Assembly: GCA_039192165.1 (NCBI GenBank)
Contig: JBCCXD010000011.1
Span: 1-64,000, forward strand
Direction of reading: 5' to 3'
Length of the DNA: 64,000 bases
DNA from: Dinoroseobacter sp039192165
Lineage (GTDB): Bacteria > Pseudomonadota > Alphaproteobacteria > Rhodobacterales > Rhodobacteraceae
Both the position numbers and the translations under genes were made by a program. The notes below the pieces were generated by a model, which saw only the letters and a program-made list of their open reading frames with translations, did no database searches and was not told the origin of the DNA. This document shows, piece after piece, positions 8,267 to 17,861 of this stretch (the stretch's first letter is position 1; every line of letters starts with the position of its first letter).

Positions 8267-9651
8267 CAGAAAAAATCGATCGAGACCTGCAAGAGACGCT
8301 CAACCTCGGCGACATCCTCAGAAAGCGCAAAAATAACAATGACATCGCCTTCTTCGATGCGAGTGCTCCCCGACACCCGAAGCACCTGCCCTTTCTTGAG
8401 CAGCGCTGCAACTCTGACACCTTCTGGAAACCCGATATCCCGAACGAGCTGGCCAGCGAGCGGTGATGTCGAGAGCACTTGTGCCTCGATCACCTCGGCC
8501 TCTGCATCGCCTATCGAATAAACTTCGCGCACCCGACCATGGCGGATGTGACGGAGGATGGAACTTACCGTTGTCGAGCGCGGGTTGATATAGGCGTCAA
8601 TGTCCAGCGGTCCCAACAGCGGAACCAGAGTGGGGTCGTTCACAAGCGCAATTGCGATCGGACACCCTTCTGACTTTGCGCGCACAGCCGCCAGAAGGTT
8701 GGTTTTGTCGTCATCGGTCACGGTCAGAACAGCATCAGCCTTCTCGATATTGGCTTCCATCAGAAGTTCGGAATCGAGCCCGTCCCCGTTGAGAACAATC
8801 GTTCGCTCCAGCGTATCGGCTGCATTTTCGGCCCGCTCGCGGTTGCGTTCGATAACCTTTACGCGCACGCGGTTTGCACGTTTTTCGCTGTTTTCCAGCT
8901 TACTTGCCACCGACAGGCCGACATTTCCGCCGCCGACAATGATCACGCGTTCCTGTTTGCGGTTTTGCTTGCCGAAAACCTCAAGCGTGCGCGTTGTGTC
9001 CTCAGTATTGCAGACCAGGTAAATCTGATCGTCTGCGAAAAGCTGATCGCCCGGATCAGGTGCAAAGAGGACGTTCTTGCGGCGGATGCCAACCACAACT
9101 GACTGCAAGGTTGAAAAAAGATCGGTGAGCTGTCGCAATGGTGTGACGAGCACCGGGCAATCGGCATCAAGTGTGATCCCGAGAAGCTGCGCTTTGCCGT
9201 TCAGAAAGTACTCTGTATCGAACGCCGCCGGTGCTGAAAGCCTTTGCAATGCTGCTTCTGCCACTTCGCGTTCCGGGCTGATTACGACATCAATGGGCAG
9301 GTGATCGCGGCGATAAAGGTCCGAGTAAATAGCTGTCAGATAGCTTTGTGCCCGGAGCCGGGCGATCTTGCGTGGCACCTCGAAAACAGAATGCGCAATC
9401 TGGCACACCACCATATTCACTTCGTCGGAAAAGGTGGCCGCAATCACCATATCAGCATCGCGCGCGCCCGCGGCTTGCAGAATATCCGGAAAAGATGCGT
9501 TGCCTGTAATCCCCTGGACGTCAAGCGTGTCGGTCGCCCTGCGGATCAGGTCCGGATTATTGTCGATCAGGGTCACGTCGTTGCGTTCCCCCGAAAGATG
9601 GCGCGCGATCTGCCATCCGACCTGACCCGCGCCGCAAATGATCACCTTCAT
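8266..9651 (-). CDS. trkA: Trk potassium system peripheral NAD-binding subunit TrkA
   Basis: TrkA gates TrkH in response to nucleotides. The frame is open further upstream to a GTG at 9765, but the family N-terminus MKVIICGAGQVGWQIARHL fixes the start at 9651 (461 residues). Two RCK halves are visible: Rossmann motifs GAGQVG near residue 7 and GGGNVG near residue 239, each followed by a TrkA_C segment. It is translationally coupled to trkH. A 107-base gap separates it from the divergent lipoprotein gene at 9759. Confidence 0.95.
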   Translation of the reverse strand: MKVIICGAGQVGWQIARHLSGERNDVTLIDNNPDLIRRATDTLDVQGITGNASFPDILQAAGARDADMVIAATFSDEVNMVVCQIAHSVFEVPRKIARLRAQSYLTAIYSDLYRRDHLPIDVVISPEREVAEAALQRLSAPAAFDTEYFLNGKAQLLGITLDADCPVLVTPLRQLTDLFSTLQSVVVGIRRKNVLFAPDPGDQLFADDQIYLVCNTEDTTRTLEVFGKQNRKQERVIIVGGGNVGLSVASKLENSEKRANRVRVKVIERNRERAENAADTLERTIVLNGDGLDSELLMEANIEKADAVLTVTDDDKTNLLAAVRAKSEGCPIAIALVNDPTLVPLLGPLDIDAYINPRSTTVSSILRHIRHGRVREVYSIGDAEAEVIEAQVLSTSPLAGQLVRDIGFPEGVRVAALLKKGQVLRVSGSTRIEEGDVIVIFALSEDVAEVERLLQVSIDFF

Positions 9652-9758
9652 ACCCGCCTCGCGCGTATCCGTGATCTTGGGATAGCGCAGCGCGACGTTG
9701 AGGGAAAGAGCCGTGATAGAGTACGCTTCGAGGGAATCGAAAGGACCGGAGGCGTTGC

Positions 9759-10187
9759 ATGCCACGGAAATTACTTCTGATTTCGCTGGTTCTTTGCGCT
9801 TGCGGACCGGTCACAGCGTTTGATCAGCCCGGCGTTCCTGTGTCGCGTCTGGCCGCGGACGTGCAAACCTGCGCCGCCCGTTCAAACGCGGAAGCGCCAC
9901 CGGATGTCCAGGTGATAACAACCTATGAGCGTCGCTTTCGGCGTGACCGGTTTGGGGGACCACCACGGTGGCGGTATGAGCGAGAGCGGGACATCGTCGA
10001 TGTTAACGAAGGGCCCCGGGCATTTGCCCTGCAGCAGTGCATGGTGTCACGGGGCTACAGGATCGCCCAGTTGCCCCGATGCTCGGTGACACCAAGTGTC
10101 ACGGCCAGTACCCCGTTGCCAACGGTCACCGAACAAAGCTGCGTCGTCAATATAACCGGTGTAGGCCCTGTGATCGTAACACCGTAG
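9759..10187 (+). CDS. Small secreted lipoprotein-like protein, first of a tandem pair
   Basis: 142 residues starting with a lipoprotein-like signal (LLLISLVLCACG, candidate lipidated Cys15) behind a strong GGAGG ribosome-binding site. The mature part begins AFDQPGVPVSRLAADVQTC, has a charged middle (YERRFRRDRFGG), then LQQCMVSRGYRIAQLPRC, and ends VVNITGVGPVIVTP. The same landmarks recur in the next gene, so the two are duplicates. Function is unknown. Conserved cysteines suggest disulphides. The pair sits on the opposite strand inside the ntr-trk block. Confidence 0.72.
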   Translation: MPRKLLLISLVLCACGPVTAFDQPGVPVSRLAADVQTCAARSNAEAPPDVQVITTYERRFRRDRFGGPPRWRYERERDIVDVNEGPRAFALQQCMVSRGYRIAQLPRCSVTPSVTASTPLPTVTEQSCVVNITGVGPVIVTP

Positions 10188-10201
10188 GAAAAGGTCAGTT
10201 C

Positions 10202-10678
10202 ATGTTTCGTCTTATTCCCGTTGGCGCCGCGCTCGTTCTGGCTGGCTGTACCACACAACCTGTCGTCGTCTTTGACCAACCGGGGGTAACCACCGCGCGG
10301 CTGTCGACCGACTACGGTCGTTGCGTCGCTGAAGCGGAGCGTCAGGCACCACGCAGCGTTCAGAATCAAACGAACTTTGGAACAAACGTCGGGGTTGGGA
10401 TCGGAACCGGCAATCGAAACTGGAACGGTCGCAGTACCTTCACCGACTTCACCTTCAGCGTCGACACCCGCCGGGTCGATGTGAACGCGGGGCGCCGCGT
10501 TGGGCTTGTCCAGCAATGCATGTCTGCGAAAGGTTACACGCCAAGGCAACTGCCGGGCTGTTCGAACCAGCAGCGGGCATCAGCCACCGCGAATTCCAAG
10601 GCGCGACAGCCTCAGATCACCCAACAAAGCTGCGGCACTGTTTTGAGCGGCATCGGACCTGTGGTGGTCACACCCTGA
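10202..10678 (+). CDS. Small lipoprotein, second of a tandem pair
   Basis: 158 residues, starting at ATG 10202 behind AAGG. The signal ends in the lipobox LVLAGC. It is paralogous to the preceding gene: VVVFDQPGVTTARLSTDYGRC, VGLVQQCMSAKGYTPRQLPGC and a C-terminus GIGPVVVTP align with its neighbour. The middle differs, being rich in Asn and Gly (TNFGTNVGVGIGTGN). No known domain is recognised. The 14-base spacing suggests co-transcription. It is convergent with ntrX, whose stop is 16 bases away. Confidence 0.75.
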   Translation: MFRLIPVGAALVLAGCTTQPVVVFDQPGVTTARLSTDYGRCVAEAERQAPRSVQNQTNFGTNVGVGIGTGNRNWNGRSTFTDFTFSVDTRRVDVNAGRRVGLVQQCMSAKGYTPRQLPGCSNQQRASATANSKARQPQITQQSCGTVLSGIGPVVVTP

Positions 10679-10693
10679 ACAGGTGCGACGCCC

Positions 10694-12091
10694 TCAGACT
10701 TCTTCAACGCGGGCTACCCGGGCGCCGGCGCGCGAGGTGGTAACCACGTTCAGTGATTTGAGCTTCCGGTGCAATGCCGACCGCTCCATGCCCACAAATG
10801 CGGCGGTCCGTGAGATATTACCTCCAAAGCGGTTGATTTGCGCCATCAGATATTCCCGCTCAAACAGCTCCCGCGCCTCGCGCAATGGCAATGTGGCGAG
10901 AGCCCCGCTCACCAAAACACCGGTCTCCGCCTCCGAAGGCGCGTCATGGCTGGGCAACTCGCTGGCAGCAATCTCGCCGCTGTCGTTTCCGAGAATAAGC
11001 ACCCTTTCAATCACATTCCGCAGCTGACGGACATTTCCGGGCCACACCATAGTTTGCAACAACGCTTCGGCCTCCTCACTGAGTTGCCGGTTGGGCAGGC
11101 CTTGTGTTTCGTTAAACTGTTCGATGAAGGCCTGGGCCAGATGAGGTATGTCCTCGCGCCGTTCGGCGAGTGAGGGGACTTCAATCGGCACGACGTTCAG
11201 CCGGTGATACAGCTCCTGCCGCAGCCTTCCATCTGAAACCGCCAGTTCCAAATTTCCTGTGGACGAAGAGACAACCCGCAAATCCACCCTGATATTGCTT
11301 GCGCCACCGACACGCTGGAATTGCTGATCAACCAGAACACGCAGTATTTTTGACTGCGTGCCAAGCGGCATGTCGGCAACTTCATCAAAAAAGATCACCC
11401 CGCCGTCTGCTTGCTCAAGAAGTCCTTTTTCGATCGTTTTGTCTGGGCCTTCGCGCCCGAACAGAACCTCCTCCATCCGGTCGGGCTCGATCGCAGCGGA
11501 ATTCACCGAAACGAAGGGCGCGGCGGCGCGGTTCGAATTGGCGTGAATATAGCGTGCGGCAATCTCCTTGCCGCATCCGGCCGGGCCGCTCAGCATGATG
11601 CGCCCGTTTGACTTGGTCACTTTGTCAAGCTGAGCCCGCAACGCTTTCATCGCAGGCGAGTTGCCCAGCATTTCGCTGGCCACAGGACCCTGGCGCCGCA
11701 GTTCGGCATTTTCGCGGCGCAGGCTTGCGGCCTCCATCGCGCGTTTAACAACAACCAGCAACTGGTCTATGTTAAAAGGCTTTTCGATAAAGTCGTACGC
11801 GCCCTGCTTGATCGCGGCGACCGCGATTTCAATATTTCCATGGCCGGAAATAATCACAATCGGGATCTCGGGCCGCTCCCGTTTCACACGGCTGAGAATA
11901 TCGATGCCGTCCATATTGCTGTCTTTCAGCCAGATATCGAGGATCATTAACCCTGGGGGATCCTCCTCGATCGCGGCCATGCAATCATCGGCGTTGCCGA
12001 CTGCGCGGGTCGCGTAACCTTCGTCTTTCAAGATATCCGAAATCAATTCCCGGATGTCGCGTTCGTCGTCGATAATCAAAATATCATTCAT
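10694..12091 (-). CDS. ntrX: NtrX response regulator
   Basis: 465 residues: a receiver domain with phospho-acceptor Asp52 (MILDIWL), an AAA+ domain with Walker A GPAGCGKE (169-176) and FFDEVAD, and a C-terminal Fis-type helix-turn-helix (NISRTAAFVGMERSALHRKL). The sigma-54 contact loop GAFTGA is missing; the region near residues 211-222 reads FGREGPDKTIEK, as is typical of NtrX proteins. It pairs with the membrane kinase NtrY encoded just upstream (3-base gap). NtrYX responds to nitrogen, redox or oxygen and envelope cues in alphaproteobacteria. Confidence 0.95.
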   Translation of the reverse strand: MNDILIIDDERDIRELISDILKDEGYATRAVGNADDCMAAIEEDPPGLMILDIWLKDSNMDGIDILSRVKRERPEIPIVIISGHGNIEIAVAAIKQGAYDFIEKPFNIDQLLVVVKRAMEAASLRRENAELRRQGPVASEMLGNSPAMKALRAQLDKVTKSNGRIMLSGPAGCGKEIAARYIHANSNRAAAPFVSVNSAAIEPDRMEEVLFGREGPDKTIEKGLLEQADGGVIFFDEVADMPLGTQSKILRVLVDQQFQRVGGASNIRVDLRVVSSSTGNLELAVSDGRLRQELYHRLNVVPIEVPSLAERREDIPHLAQAFIEQFNETQGLPNRQLSEEAEALLQTMVWPGNVRQLRNVIERVLILGNDSGEIAASELPSHDAPSEAETGVLVSGALATLPLREARELFEREYLMAQINRFGGNISRTAAFVGMERSALHRKLKSLNVVTTSRAGARVARVEEV

Positions 12092-12094
12092 TGC

Positions 12095-14380
12095 TCAGGC
12101 CATCTTTTCTGAAACGTTAGGAGGGATGTCGTCAGAGGTGCTATTGGGGCGCGCCGCTGCGGTGTGCACCGGCAATCGGATCACGGCAGCTGCGCCCGGC
12201 ACTGCCTCAGGAATAAAAGGATCGGCGGGACGCAGCTCGAGGCTGCCGCCGTGTTCTTCGATGATTTTACGGACAATCGGCAGGCCAAGGCCTGTGCCCT
12301 TGTCGCGGGTCGTGACGTAGGGCTCAAACAGTTTTGACGGGTTCGCCGGCAGCCCCACACCGTTGTCGGCAATTAAAAGTTCAGCTTCGTCTTCGACCAG
12401 GGTCAGGCGCACGCGAATTTCAGGCGGCGTTTTATCCTCCGGACGATTAGTCTGCCTGGTTTCAATGGCTTCTCCGGCGTTCTTCAGGAGATTTGTCAGA
12501 GCCTGGGACAGCAGGGTTGGATCAAACTCACCGCAGACCTCGCCCTCAGGAACGTCAAGGCGGATTTCCGTGCCAGGTTGGCCGGAACGCTGCAGGAGCA
12601 CGGCATCCCGGACGAGTTCACTAAGGTCATTGGTAGCGGTTTCCGGCTCCGGCATGCGCGCGAATTTTGAAAACTCGTCCACGATGCGCCGCAGATCGTT
12701 GGTCTGCCTGACAATTACATCCGCCAGCTCGATAAGAGCTTCGCTTTGTTCGCCGAGCTGAGGCCCGAACTTGCGTTTCATCCGTTCTGCCGACAGCTGG
12801 ATCGGTGTCAGCGGGTTCTTTATTTCATGGGCAATGCGACGGGCCACGTCGCCCCAGGCTGCCATACGCTGTGCAGTCGCAAGATCGGTGACGTCATCAA
12901 AAGCCACCACATAGCCTTCAAGCTGGTTGTCTTGCGTCGACCTGCGCGCGATGCGCACCAGAAGGTTCTCTGTCCGTCCCTGACGGTTCAGACTGATCTC
13001 GCCTTGTGCAACTTCGCGCGATGAGACGCGGAGCTTATCGAACAGGGTTTGGAATTCCGGAGCGATCTCACCAAGTTTTTTTCCCGACTGGGCAGTATCC
13101 TTCAATTGCAGAAGGCTGCTGGCCGACCGGTTCAAAAAGTCCACACGACCTTTGGGGTCGAGACCAATAACGCCGGCAGTGACTGATCCCAACACCGAGT
13201 CGAACAGTCGCCGCCGCTGCTCGATCTGATTGGTATTTTCCAGAAGCGCATCCCGTTGAGCCTTGAGTTGCCGGGTCATCTGGTTAAAGAGCCGGCCCAG
13301 CATCGCAATCTCGTCGTCACCGGGCAGTTCGGGCACCTTTACATTCAGGTCCCCTGCCCCGACCCGCTGCGCAGCGCCTGCAAGCCGCCCGACAGGGCGC
13401 GACAAGCGCTCTGCCATCCACAATCCGAGCCAGATCGCTGCCGAAATCAGGATGACTGCAAAGCCCAGATAGAGCAGTCCGAACTCAAAAAGAAGCCGCC
13501 CTCGTTCATCTTCAAGTTGGCGGTAAAGCTGGGCCGTTTCCTGCGTCTCATCGAGCAGGGCAAGGATCTCTCCATCGACTTCGCGGCTTACATAAAGGTA
13601 GTGGTCGAGCCGCGAGCGCATAGCCACCAACGCGCGGAGTTCGTTGTTCTCCCAATCCTCGATTAAGGCCACATTTTCTGCGGCTTCCGCAAAGGCAGAC
13701 TCAGGCGGCTTCTCGAAATTGAAAAGATAAGATCTCTCGCCCCGTACACGGATTTGTCCGGTCCCGTCTACGATATAGGCTTCCTTTAAGCCGCGCTGCA
13801 CAAGACCCTGGCCCTGTGACAACATTTGACGCAGGTCCCCCTCGGACACGAGGATGCCCTGAGACTGCTGAGCCCGGTCAAGGAAGGTCGCTAAGGCCGA
13901 CGCGTCCACCTCCAGCTGGCTGCGTTGTTCTGCTTCGTAGGCTTCCGCTGCGGCCACCGATGCGCCGATCACGCGCTGAACGCGGTCCGAAAACCATCCC
14001 TCCAACCCGAAATTGACGGTAATCATCGCAAAGACCGCGACCAAAACCGTAGGGACAAGCGCAACAAGGGCAAACACCCCGGTGAGGCGCAGGTGTAACC
14101 GCGAGCCGGCAGAGCGCGCGCGCCGCGCCGAAATCATACGCGCCACCCGTTGCATAACCAAAGCGGCAACGATCAGCACATACACAAAGTCCGACAGAAT
14201 TACGATCCGCAGGAGTGTCGAGTACGTGGTCTGGTCCAGAGGCCCCAGAACCAGGAAGGTCGCAATAGCGAGAATCGGGCCAAGGCCCACAAGGCTCAGC
14301 GTCAGCCAATTCTGGAACTTCCGCGCGCTTAATATGCGCTCGATCCGGCCAAGGATATTGGTTTCCGTTAATGCTCTCAC
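12095..14380 (-). CDS. ntrY: NtrY sensor histidine kinase
   Basis: 761 residues starting at a GTG behind GCAGGGG. Membrane helices lie near 28-47, 57-76, 100-125 and 299-320, with a periplasmic region between the third and fourth. HAMP (about 322-375), PAS (about 390-500) and kinase domains follow. The phosphorylated histidine is H518 in AHEIKNPLTPIQL. N and G boxes are LLKNAGEAIE, DNGVGLP and GTGLGLPIV. The RAARPNSTSDD tail is variable. It belongs to the ntrB-ntrC-ntrY-ntrX series. Confidence 0.95.
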   Translation of the reverse strand: MRALTETNILGRIERILSARKFQNWLTLSLVGLGPILAIATFLVLGPLDQTTYSTLLRIVILSDFVYVLIVAALVMQRVARMISARRARSAGSRLHLRLTGVFALVALVPTVLVAVFAMITVNFGLEGWFSDRVQRVIGASVAAAEAYEAEQRSQLEVDASALATFLDRAQQSQGILVSEGDLRQMLSQGQGLVQRGLKEAYIVDGTGQIRVRGERSYLFNFEKPPESAFAEAAENVALIEDWENNELRALVAMRSRLDHYLYVSREVDGEILALLDETQETAQLYRQLEDERGRLLFEFGLLYLGFAVILISAAIWLGLWMAERLSRPVGRLAGAAQRVGAGDLNVKVPELPGDDEIAMLGRLFNQMTRQLKAQRDALLENTNQIEQRRRLFDSVLGSVTAGVIGLDPKGRVDFLNRSASSLLQLKDTAQSGKKLGEIAPEFQTLFDKLRVSSREVAQGEISLNRQGRTENLLVRIARRSTQDNQLEGYVVAFDDVTDLATAQRMAAWGDVARRIAHEIKNPLTPIQLSAERMKRKFGPQLGEQSEALIELADVIVRQTNDLRRIVDEFSKFARMPEPETATNDLSELVRDAVLLQRSGQPGTEIRLDVPEGEVCGEFDPTLLSQALTNLLKNAGEAIETRQTNRPEDKTPPEIRVRLTLVEDEAELLIADNGVGLPANPSKLFEPYVTTRDKGTGLGLPIVRKIIEEHGGSLELRPADPFIPEAVPGAAAVIRLPVHTAAARPNSTSDDIPPNVSEKMA

Positions 14381-14440
14381 TTGCCCCTGCGACGCGAGTC
14401 ACCCCGCATCGTGCCTCAATCGACACTTTATGTGGCAGTT

Positions 14441-15805
14441 TTACATCAACTTGCGCCTGCGTGTCACCTGAATATCGAGGTCAGTGATCTTTTTACGCAA
14501 AGTATTGCGGTTGATACCGAGCAAAGTAGCACATTTTGCCTGATTTCCGCCTGTTGCGTCGAGGGCCAATTCTATGAGAGGCGCCTCAACTTCGCGCAAA
14601 ATTCGCTGGTAAAGTCCCGGCGGAGGCAAAACACCGCCGTGTAAATCGAAGTATCGGCGCAAATGCTTCTCAACCGATGCACTCAGCTTGTCGGCCGGGC
14701 CGCCCCCCATCAACGGCTCGATCGCAGGCTGACTGCCCAGCACCATCTCGACATCGCCGCGCCCGATTTCTTCTTCCTGCGCGGTCACCACAAGACGCTT
14801 CATCGCGTTTTCCAGCTGACGCACGTTGCCAGGCCAGGAATAGGCGCGGATCATGTCGCTTGCTTCGGATGACAGACGGCGCGGCGCGGCGCCCTCGCGC
14901 TCAGAACGCGCAAGGAAATGCTCCGCCAGAAGCGGTATGTCGTCCACACGCTCGCGCAGTGACGGGACGTTTATGGTGACGCCGCCAAGACGATAGAAAA
15001 GGTCCTGCCGAAACACGCCGCTTTCCATCTTTTGCATCAGGTCGCGCTGGCTCGAGGACATAATGCGTGGGGAATTGTCGCCAAAACTGTCCAGCATTCG
15101 CACGATCCGGCCCTGCGCATCGTCATCGAAATCACCGACCTCGTCGAACAGGATCGAGCCACCGCGCGCCCGCGCCACAAGGTTTGAAGGTCCGTCCGCC
15201 CCTGCGAGATCTGAAGCTCCTGCAACGATAAAGGGCAAAGACCGCCTGTCTGAGAAGTCATGGATGGCCTTCGCAATCAGACTTTTGCCGGTTCCACTTT
15301 CGCCGGTGATCATCACCGGCAGGTCGGTGTTCATGACCCGCGCAACAAGACGGTAAAGCGCCTGCATCTGGGGTGTGCGCCCCACCAGCGGCAAATCGTC
15401 GGAACTGCGCTCTCCATTTTCGGTCTGCACAGGCGCGCGGCGTTTGACCTCCAGCGCACGGGCGGCGCGTTTCATCAGATCCGGCAAATCGAACGGTTTT
15501 GGGAGGTAGTCGTAAGCCTCGGCCTCCGCAGCCTGAATGGCCGTCATAATCGTGTTTTGCGCAGAGATCACGATAACCGGAAGTCCAGGCCGTGCCTCCG
15601 AGATTTTGGGCAACGTATCGAGACCGTTTCCGTCCGGCATGATCACATCGGAAATCACCAGATCGCCTTTGCCCTCTTCGACCCAGCGCATCAGCGTCAT
15701 AAGGCTCGACGTGGCATGAACCTTGCATCCAGCTCTTGTCAGGGCCTGCGTTAAAACTGTGCGGATCGTACGGTCGTCATCAGCGACAAGAACAGTTCCA
15801 TCCAT
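14441..15805 (-). CDS. ntrC: Nitrogen regulation response regulator NtrC (sigma-54 loop deleted)
   Basis: Translation most likely begins at MDGTVLVADDD (ATG 15803-15805), which overlaps the ntrB stop as TGATG; the frame is open 28 codons further. Receiver Asp53, Walker A GESGTGKS (168-175), Walker B ILFDEVGD and a Fis-type DNA-binding end (NQAKCATLLGINRNTLRKKI) are present. Between Walker A and B the usual ESELFGHEKGAFTGA stretch is deleted; only AGASDLAGADGPSNLV remains (195-210). Rhodobacter capsulatus NtrC is known to lack GAFTGA and to activate the housekeeping holoenzyme, and this gene looks the same. Confidence 0.95.
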   Translation of the reverse strand: MDGTVLVADDDRTIRTVLTQALTRAGCKVHATSSLMTLMRWVEEGKGDLVISDVIMPDGNGLDTLPKISEARPGLPVIVISAQNTIMTAIQAAEAEAYDYLPKPFDLPDLMKRAARALEVKRRAPVQTENGERSSDDLPLVGRTPQMQALYRLVARVMNTDLPVMITGESGTGKSLIAKAIHDFSDRRSLPFIVAGASDLAGADGPSNLVARARGGSILFDEVGDFDDDAQGRIVRMLDSFGDNSPRIMSSSQRDLMQKMESGVFRQDLFYRLGGVTINVPSLRERVDDIPLLAEHFLARSEREGAAPRRLSSEASDMIRAYSWPGNVRQLENAMKRLVVTAQEEEIGRGDVEMVLGSQPAIEPLMGGGPADKLSASVEKHLRRYFDLHGGVLPPPGLYQRILREVEAPLIELALDATGGNQAKCATLLGINRNTLRKKITDLDIQVTRRRKLM

Positions 15806-16878
15806 CAGGTGATCTCCTCGGAGCGGGGGGCAACAGGCAGGGATATGCGAAAGACGGTACGACCCGGGACGCTGTCCACTGCGATCCAACCGTCATGTTC
15901 GGAGATAATCTTCGAAACCAGGGCAAGCCCGAGACCGGTTCCGTTTTCCTTTCCGGACACAAAAGGTTCGAAAATCTCCCCCGAGATTTCTTCGGGAAGT
16001 CCGGGGCCATTGTCGATGATCTCGATCTGAAGTGGCACGGAGGTGCCGGAGCCATCCTGCTTTCGCAAGCGCAAGGACAGCTCGTAAAACGTTCTGATCT
16101 GAATTTCTCCGCCATCCGAACCGGCTTCCGCTGCATTCTTCAGTAAGTTCAGGAAGACCTGCAAAAGCTGGTCGGAATCCGCAAACGTGCTGGGCAAAGA
16201 CGGGTCGTAGCTTTCGCGGATCGACATATGCGCGCCGAACCCCAGAGTGGCGGATTTTCGGGCGCGCTCCAGCACGTCGTGAATGTTGACTGCCTTTAGT
16301 GATGGAGGACGAAGGTTTCCGAATTGCTCTACTTGCTCCAGCAATTTCACGATGCGGCGGCTTTCGGCGACGATGAGGTCGGTCAGCTCCAAATCGCTGT
16401 TCTTCAGGTTCATTGACAAGAGTTGCGCGGCGCCTGTGATCCCAGCGAGCGGGTTCTTGATCTCATGCGCGAGCATTTCGGCCATGCCGATGGCTGACTT
16501 TGCTGCGGATTTCGATTGCATCGAGCGCCCCAATCGTCCGGCAATCTCTCGCGGCTCAATCAGCAGCAAAACAAGATCGGGGTTGTCCACCAGCGGTGAG
16601 ACCTGAAGATTACACAAGACCGGCGGGCGCTCTCCGGTGCCGACATCCACATCATTGATAAAGAGCGGTGAGAAATTGCTCCGAACGCGATCGAACGCCT
16701 CCTCAAGTGGCGCATCCACCATCAACTTGTCCCAGAGCGGCGCATTCAAGAGACTGCGAAGCGAGCCGTTCATAAAGGTTTCCGCAGCCGGGTTAAGGTC
16801 GACGATCAGGTTGTCGCCAGACACTATTAATGCAGGAATCGGCAGAGAAACCCACAAAGCCTGCGTGCGGTTGGTCAT
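15805..16878 (-). CDS. ntrB: Nitrogen regulation sensor kinase NtrB
   Basis: A 357-residue soluble kinase: an N-terminal PAS domain (PIPALIVSGDNLIVDLNPAA), a dimerisation/phosphotransfer helix with H138 in MLAHEIKNPLAGI, and an ATPase domain with NLLKNAAEA, DNGPGLP and GTGLGLALV. NtrB phosphorylates NtrC when glutamine is low, under PII control. Its ATG overlaps the dusB stop (ATGA) and its stop overlaps the ntrC start (TGATG), so three genes are translationally linked. Confidence 0.96.
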   Translation of the reverse strand: MTNRTQALWVSLPIPALIVSGDNLIVDLNPAAETFMNGSLRSLLNAPLWDKLMVDAPLEEAFDRVRSNFSPLFINDVDVGTGERPPVLCNLQVSPLVDNPDLVLLLIEPREIAGRLGRSMQSKSAAKSAIGMAEMLAHEIKNPLAGITGAAQLLSMNLKNSDLELTDLIVAESRRIVKLLEQVEQFGNLRPPSLKAVNIHDVLERARKSATLGFGAHMSIRESYDPSLPSTFADSDQLLQVFLNLLKNAAEAGSDGGEIQIRTFYELSLRLRKQDGSGTSVPLQIEIIDNGPGLPEEISGEIFEPFVSGKENGTGLGLALVSKIISEHDGWIAVDSVPGRTVFRISLPVAPRSEEIT

Positions 16879-17861
16879 GCGGCCACCTCAAGCGGCGGCG
16901 CCACAAGCGCCTCCTTGAGCAAGCCCAGGGTCCGCGATGGCGAGGCTGAGGTCAGGATTTGGCGCCGCAGCGCTGGTTGCGCTGGTTGATCGTCCAGGTA
17001 CCAGCCAAGATGCTTGCGCGCGACCCGCACTCCCAAAGGCACGCCATAAAAATCCAGCATCGCCTCGTAGTGACCCGCGACCATGTCGAAAAGCGCCGAA
17101 CCACCGGGTGCCTTGGGTGCCGGAGCGCCGCTCAGCGCGGCCGCGGTCTGCGCAAGCTTCCAGGGTCGACCCTGAGCCCCGCGACCGATCATCACACCGT
17201 CTGCGCCCGAGGCAGCAAGTGCTTTTCGGGCAGAAACTGGCCCAATGATGTCCCCATTGGCGATAACCGGAATGTCGACAGCCTGCTTTACGGCCTTGAT
17301 CGCGTCCCAGTCTGCGGCGCCTTTATAGAACTGGCAGCGGGTGCGACCGTGAATTGTGATCATTTGAATGCCTGAACTCTGCGCCCGAGCAGCGAGTTCC
17401 GGAGCGTTCAGGGAGGTTTCATCCCACCCCAACCTGGTTTTGAGCGTGACCGGAAGATCAACCGCGCGCACAACGGCGTCGATCAAAGACAGCGCGTGGT
17501 CGAGATCGCGCATCAATGCAGATCCGCTCAGCCCGCCAACAACTTTCTTTGCCGGGCACCCCATGTTCAGATCAATGATCCGCGCGCCCTGCCCGGCCAC
17601 ATATTTCGCGGCCTCGGCCATCCAGTAGGGATCGCGACCGGCAAGCTGAACAGCCGTGGCGTCCCGGCCGAAGCCAAGTTCTGACTTCGCGCGACTGGCC
17701 GGCTTTGCCTCCGCGAGTTCCTGGCTCGCGATCATCTCCGATACAACCAGCCCTGCGCCGAACCGCGCCACGAGATCACGGAATGGCCGGTCAGTGATCC
17801 CCGCCAGTGGTGCCAGAAAAACTGGCATCTGAAGCTGTGTGTTTGCCAAGTTTACGGTCAA
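16875..17861 (-). CDS. dusB: tRNA-dihydrouridine synthase DusB (NifR3)
   Basis: FMN-dependent reduction of uridine in tRNA. The catalytic region is clear: APLAGITDRPFRDLV, then LNMGCPAKKVVGGLSGSAL with the proton-donor cysteine, TIHGRTRCQFYKG and PVIANGDI. In alphaproteobacteria this gene (formerly nifR3) heads the ntrBC operon, as here. The frame is open to 17924, but a TTG at 17861 with AGGAT upstream gives the usual N-terminal length (328 residues). An ATG 11 codons further in would cut into the barrel. Confidence 0.9.
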   Translation of the reverse strand: MTVNLANTQLQMPVFLAPLAGITDRPFRDLVARFGAGLVVSEMIASQELAEAKPASRAKSELGFGRDATAVQLAGRDPYWMAEAAKYVAGQGARIIDLNMGCPAKKVVGGLSGSALMRDLDHALSLIDAVVRAVDLPVTLKTRLGWDETSLNAPELAARAQSSGIQMITIHGRTRCQFYKGAADWDAIKAVKQAVDIPVIANGDIIGPVSARKALAASGADGVMIGRGAQGRPWKLAQTAAALSGAPAPKAPGGSALFDMVAGHYEAMLDFYGVPLGVRVARKHLGWYLDDQPAQPALRRQILTSASPSRTLGLLKEALVAPPLEVAA

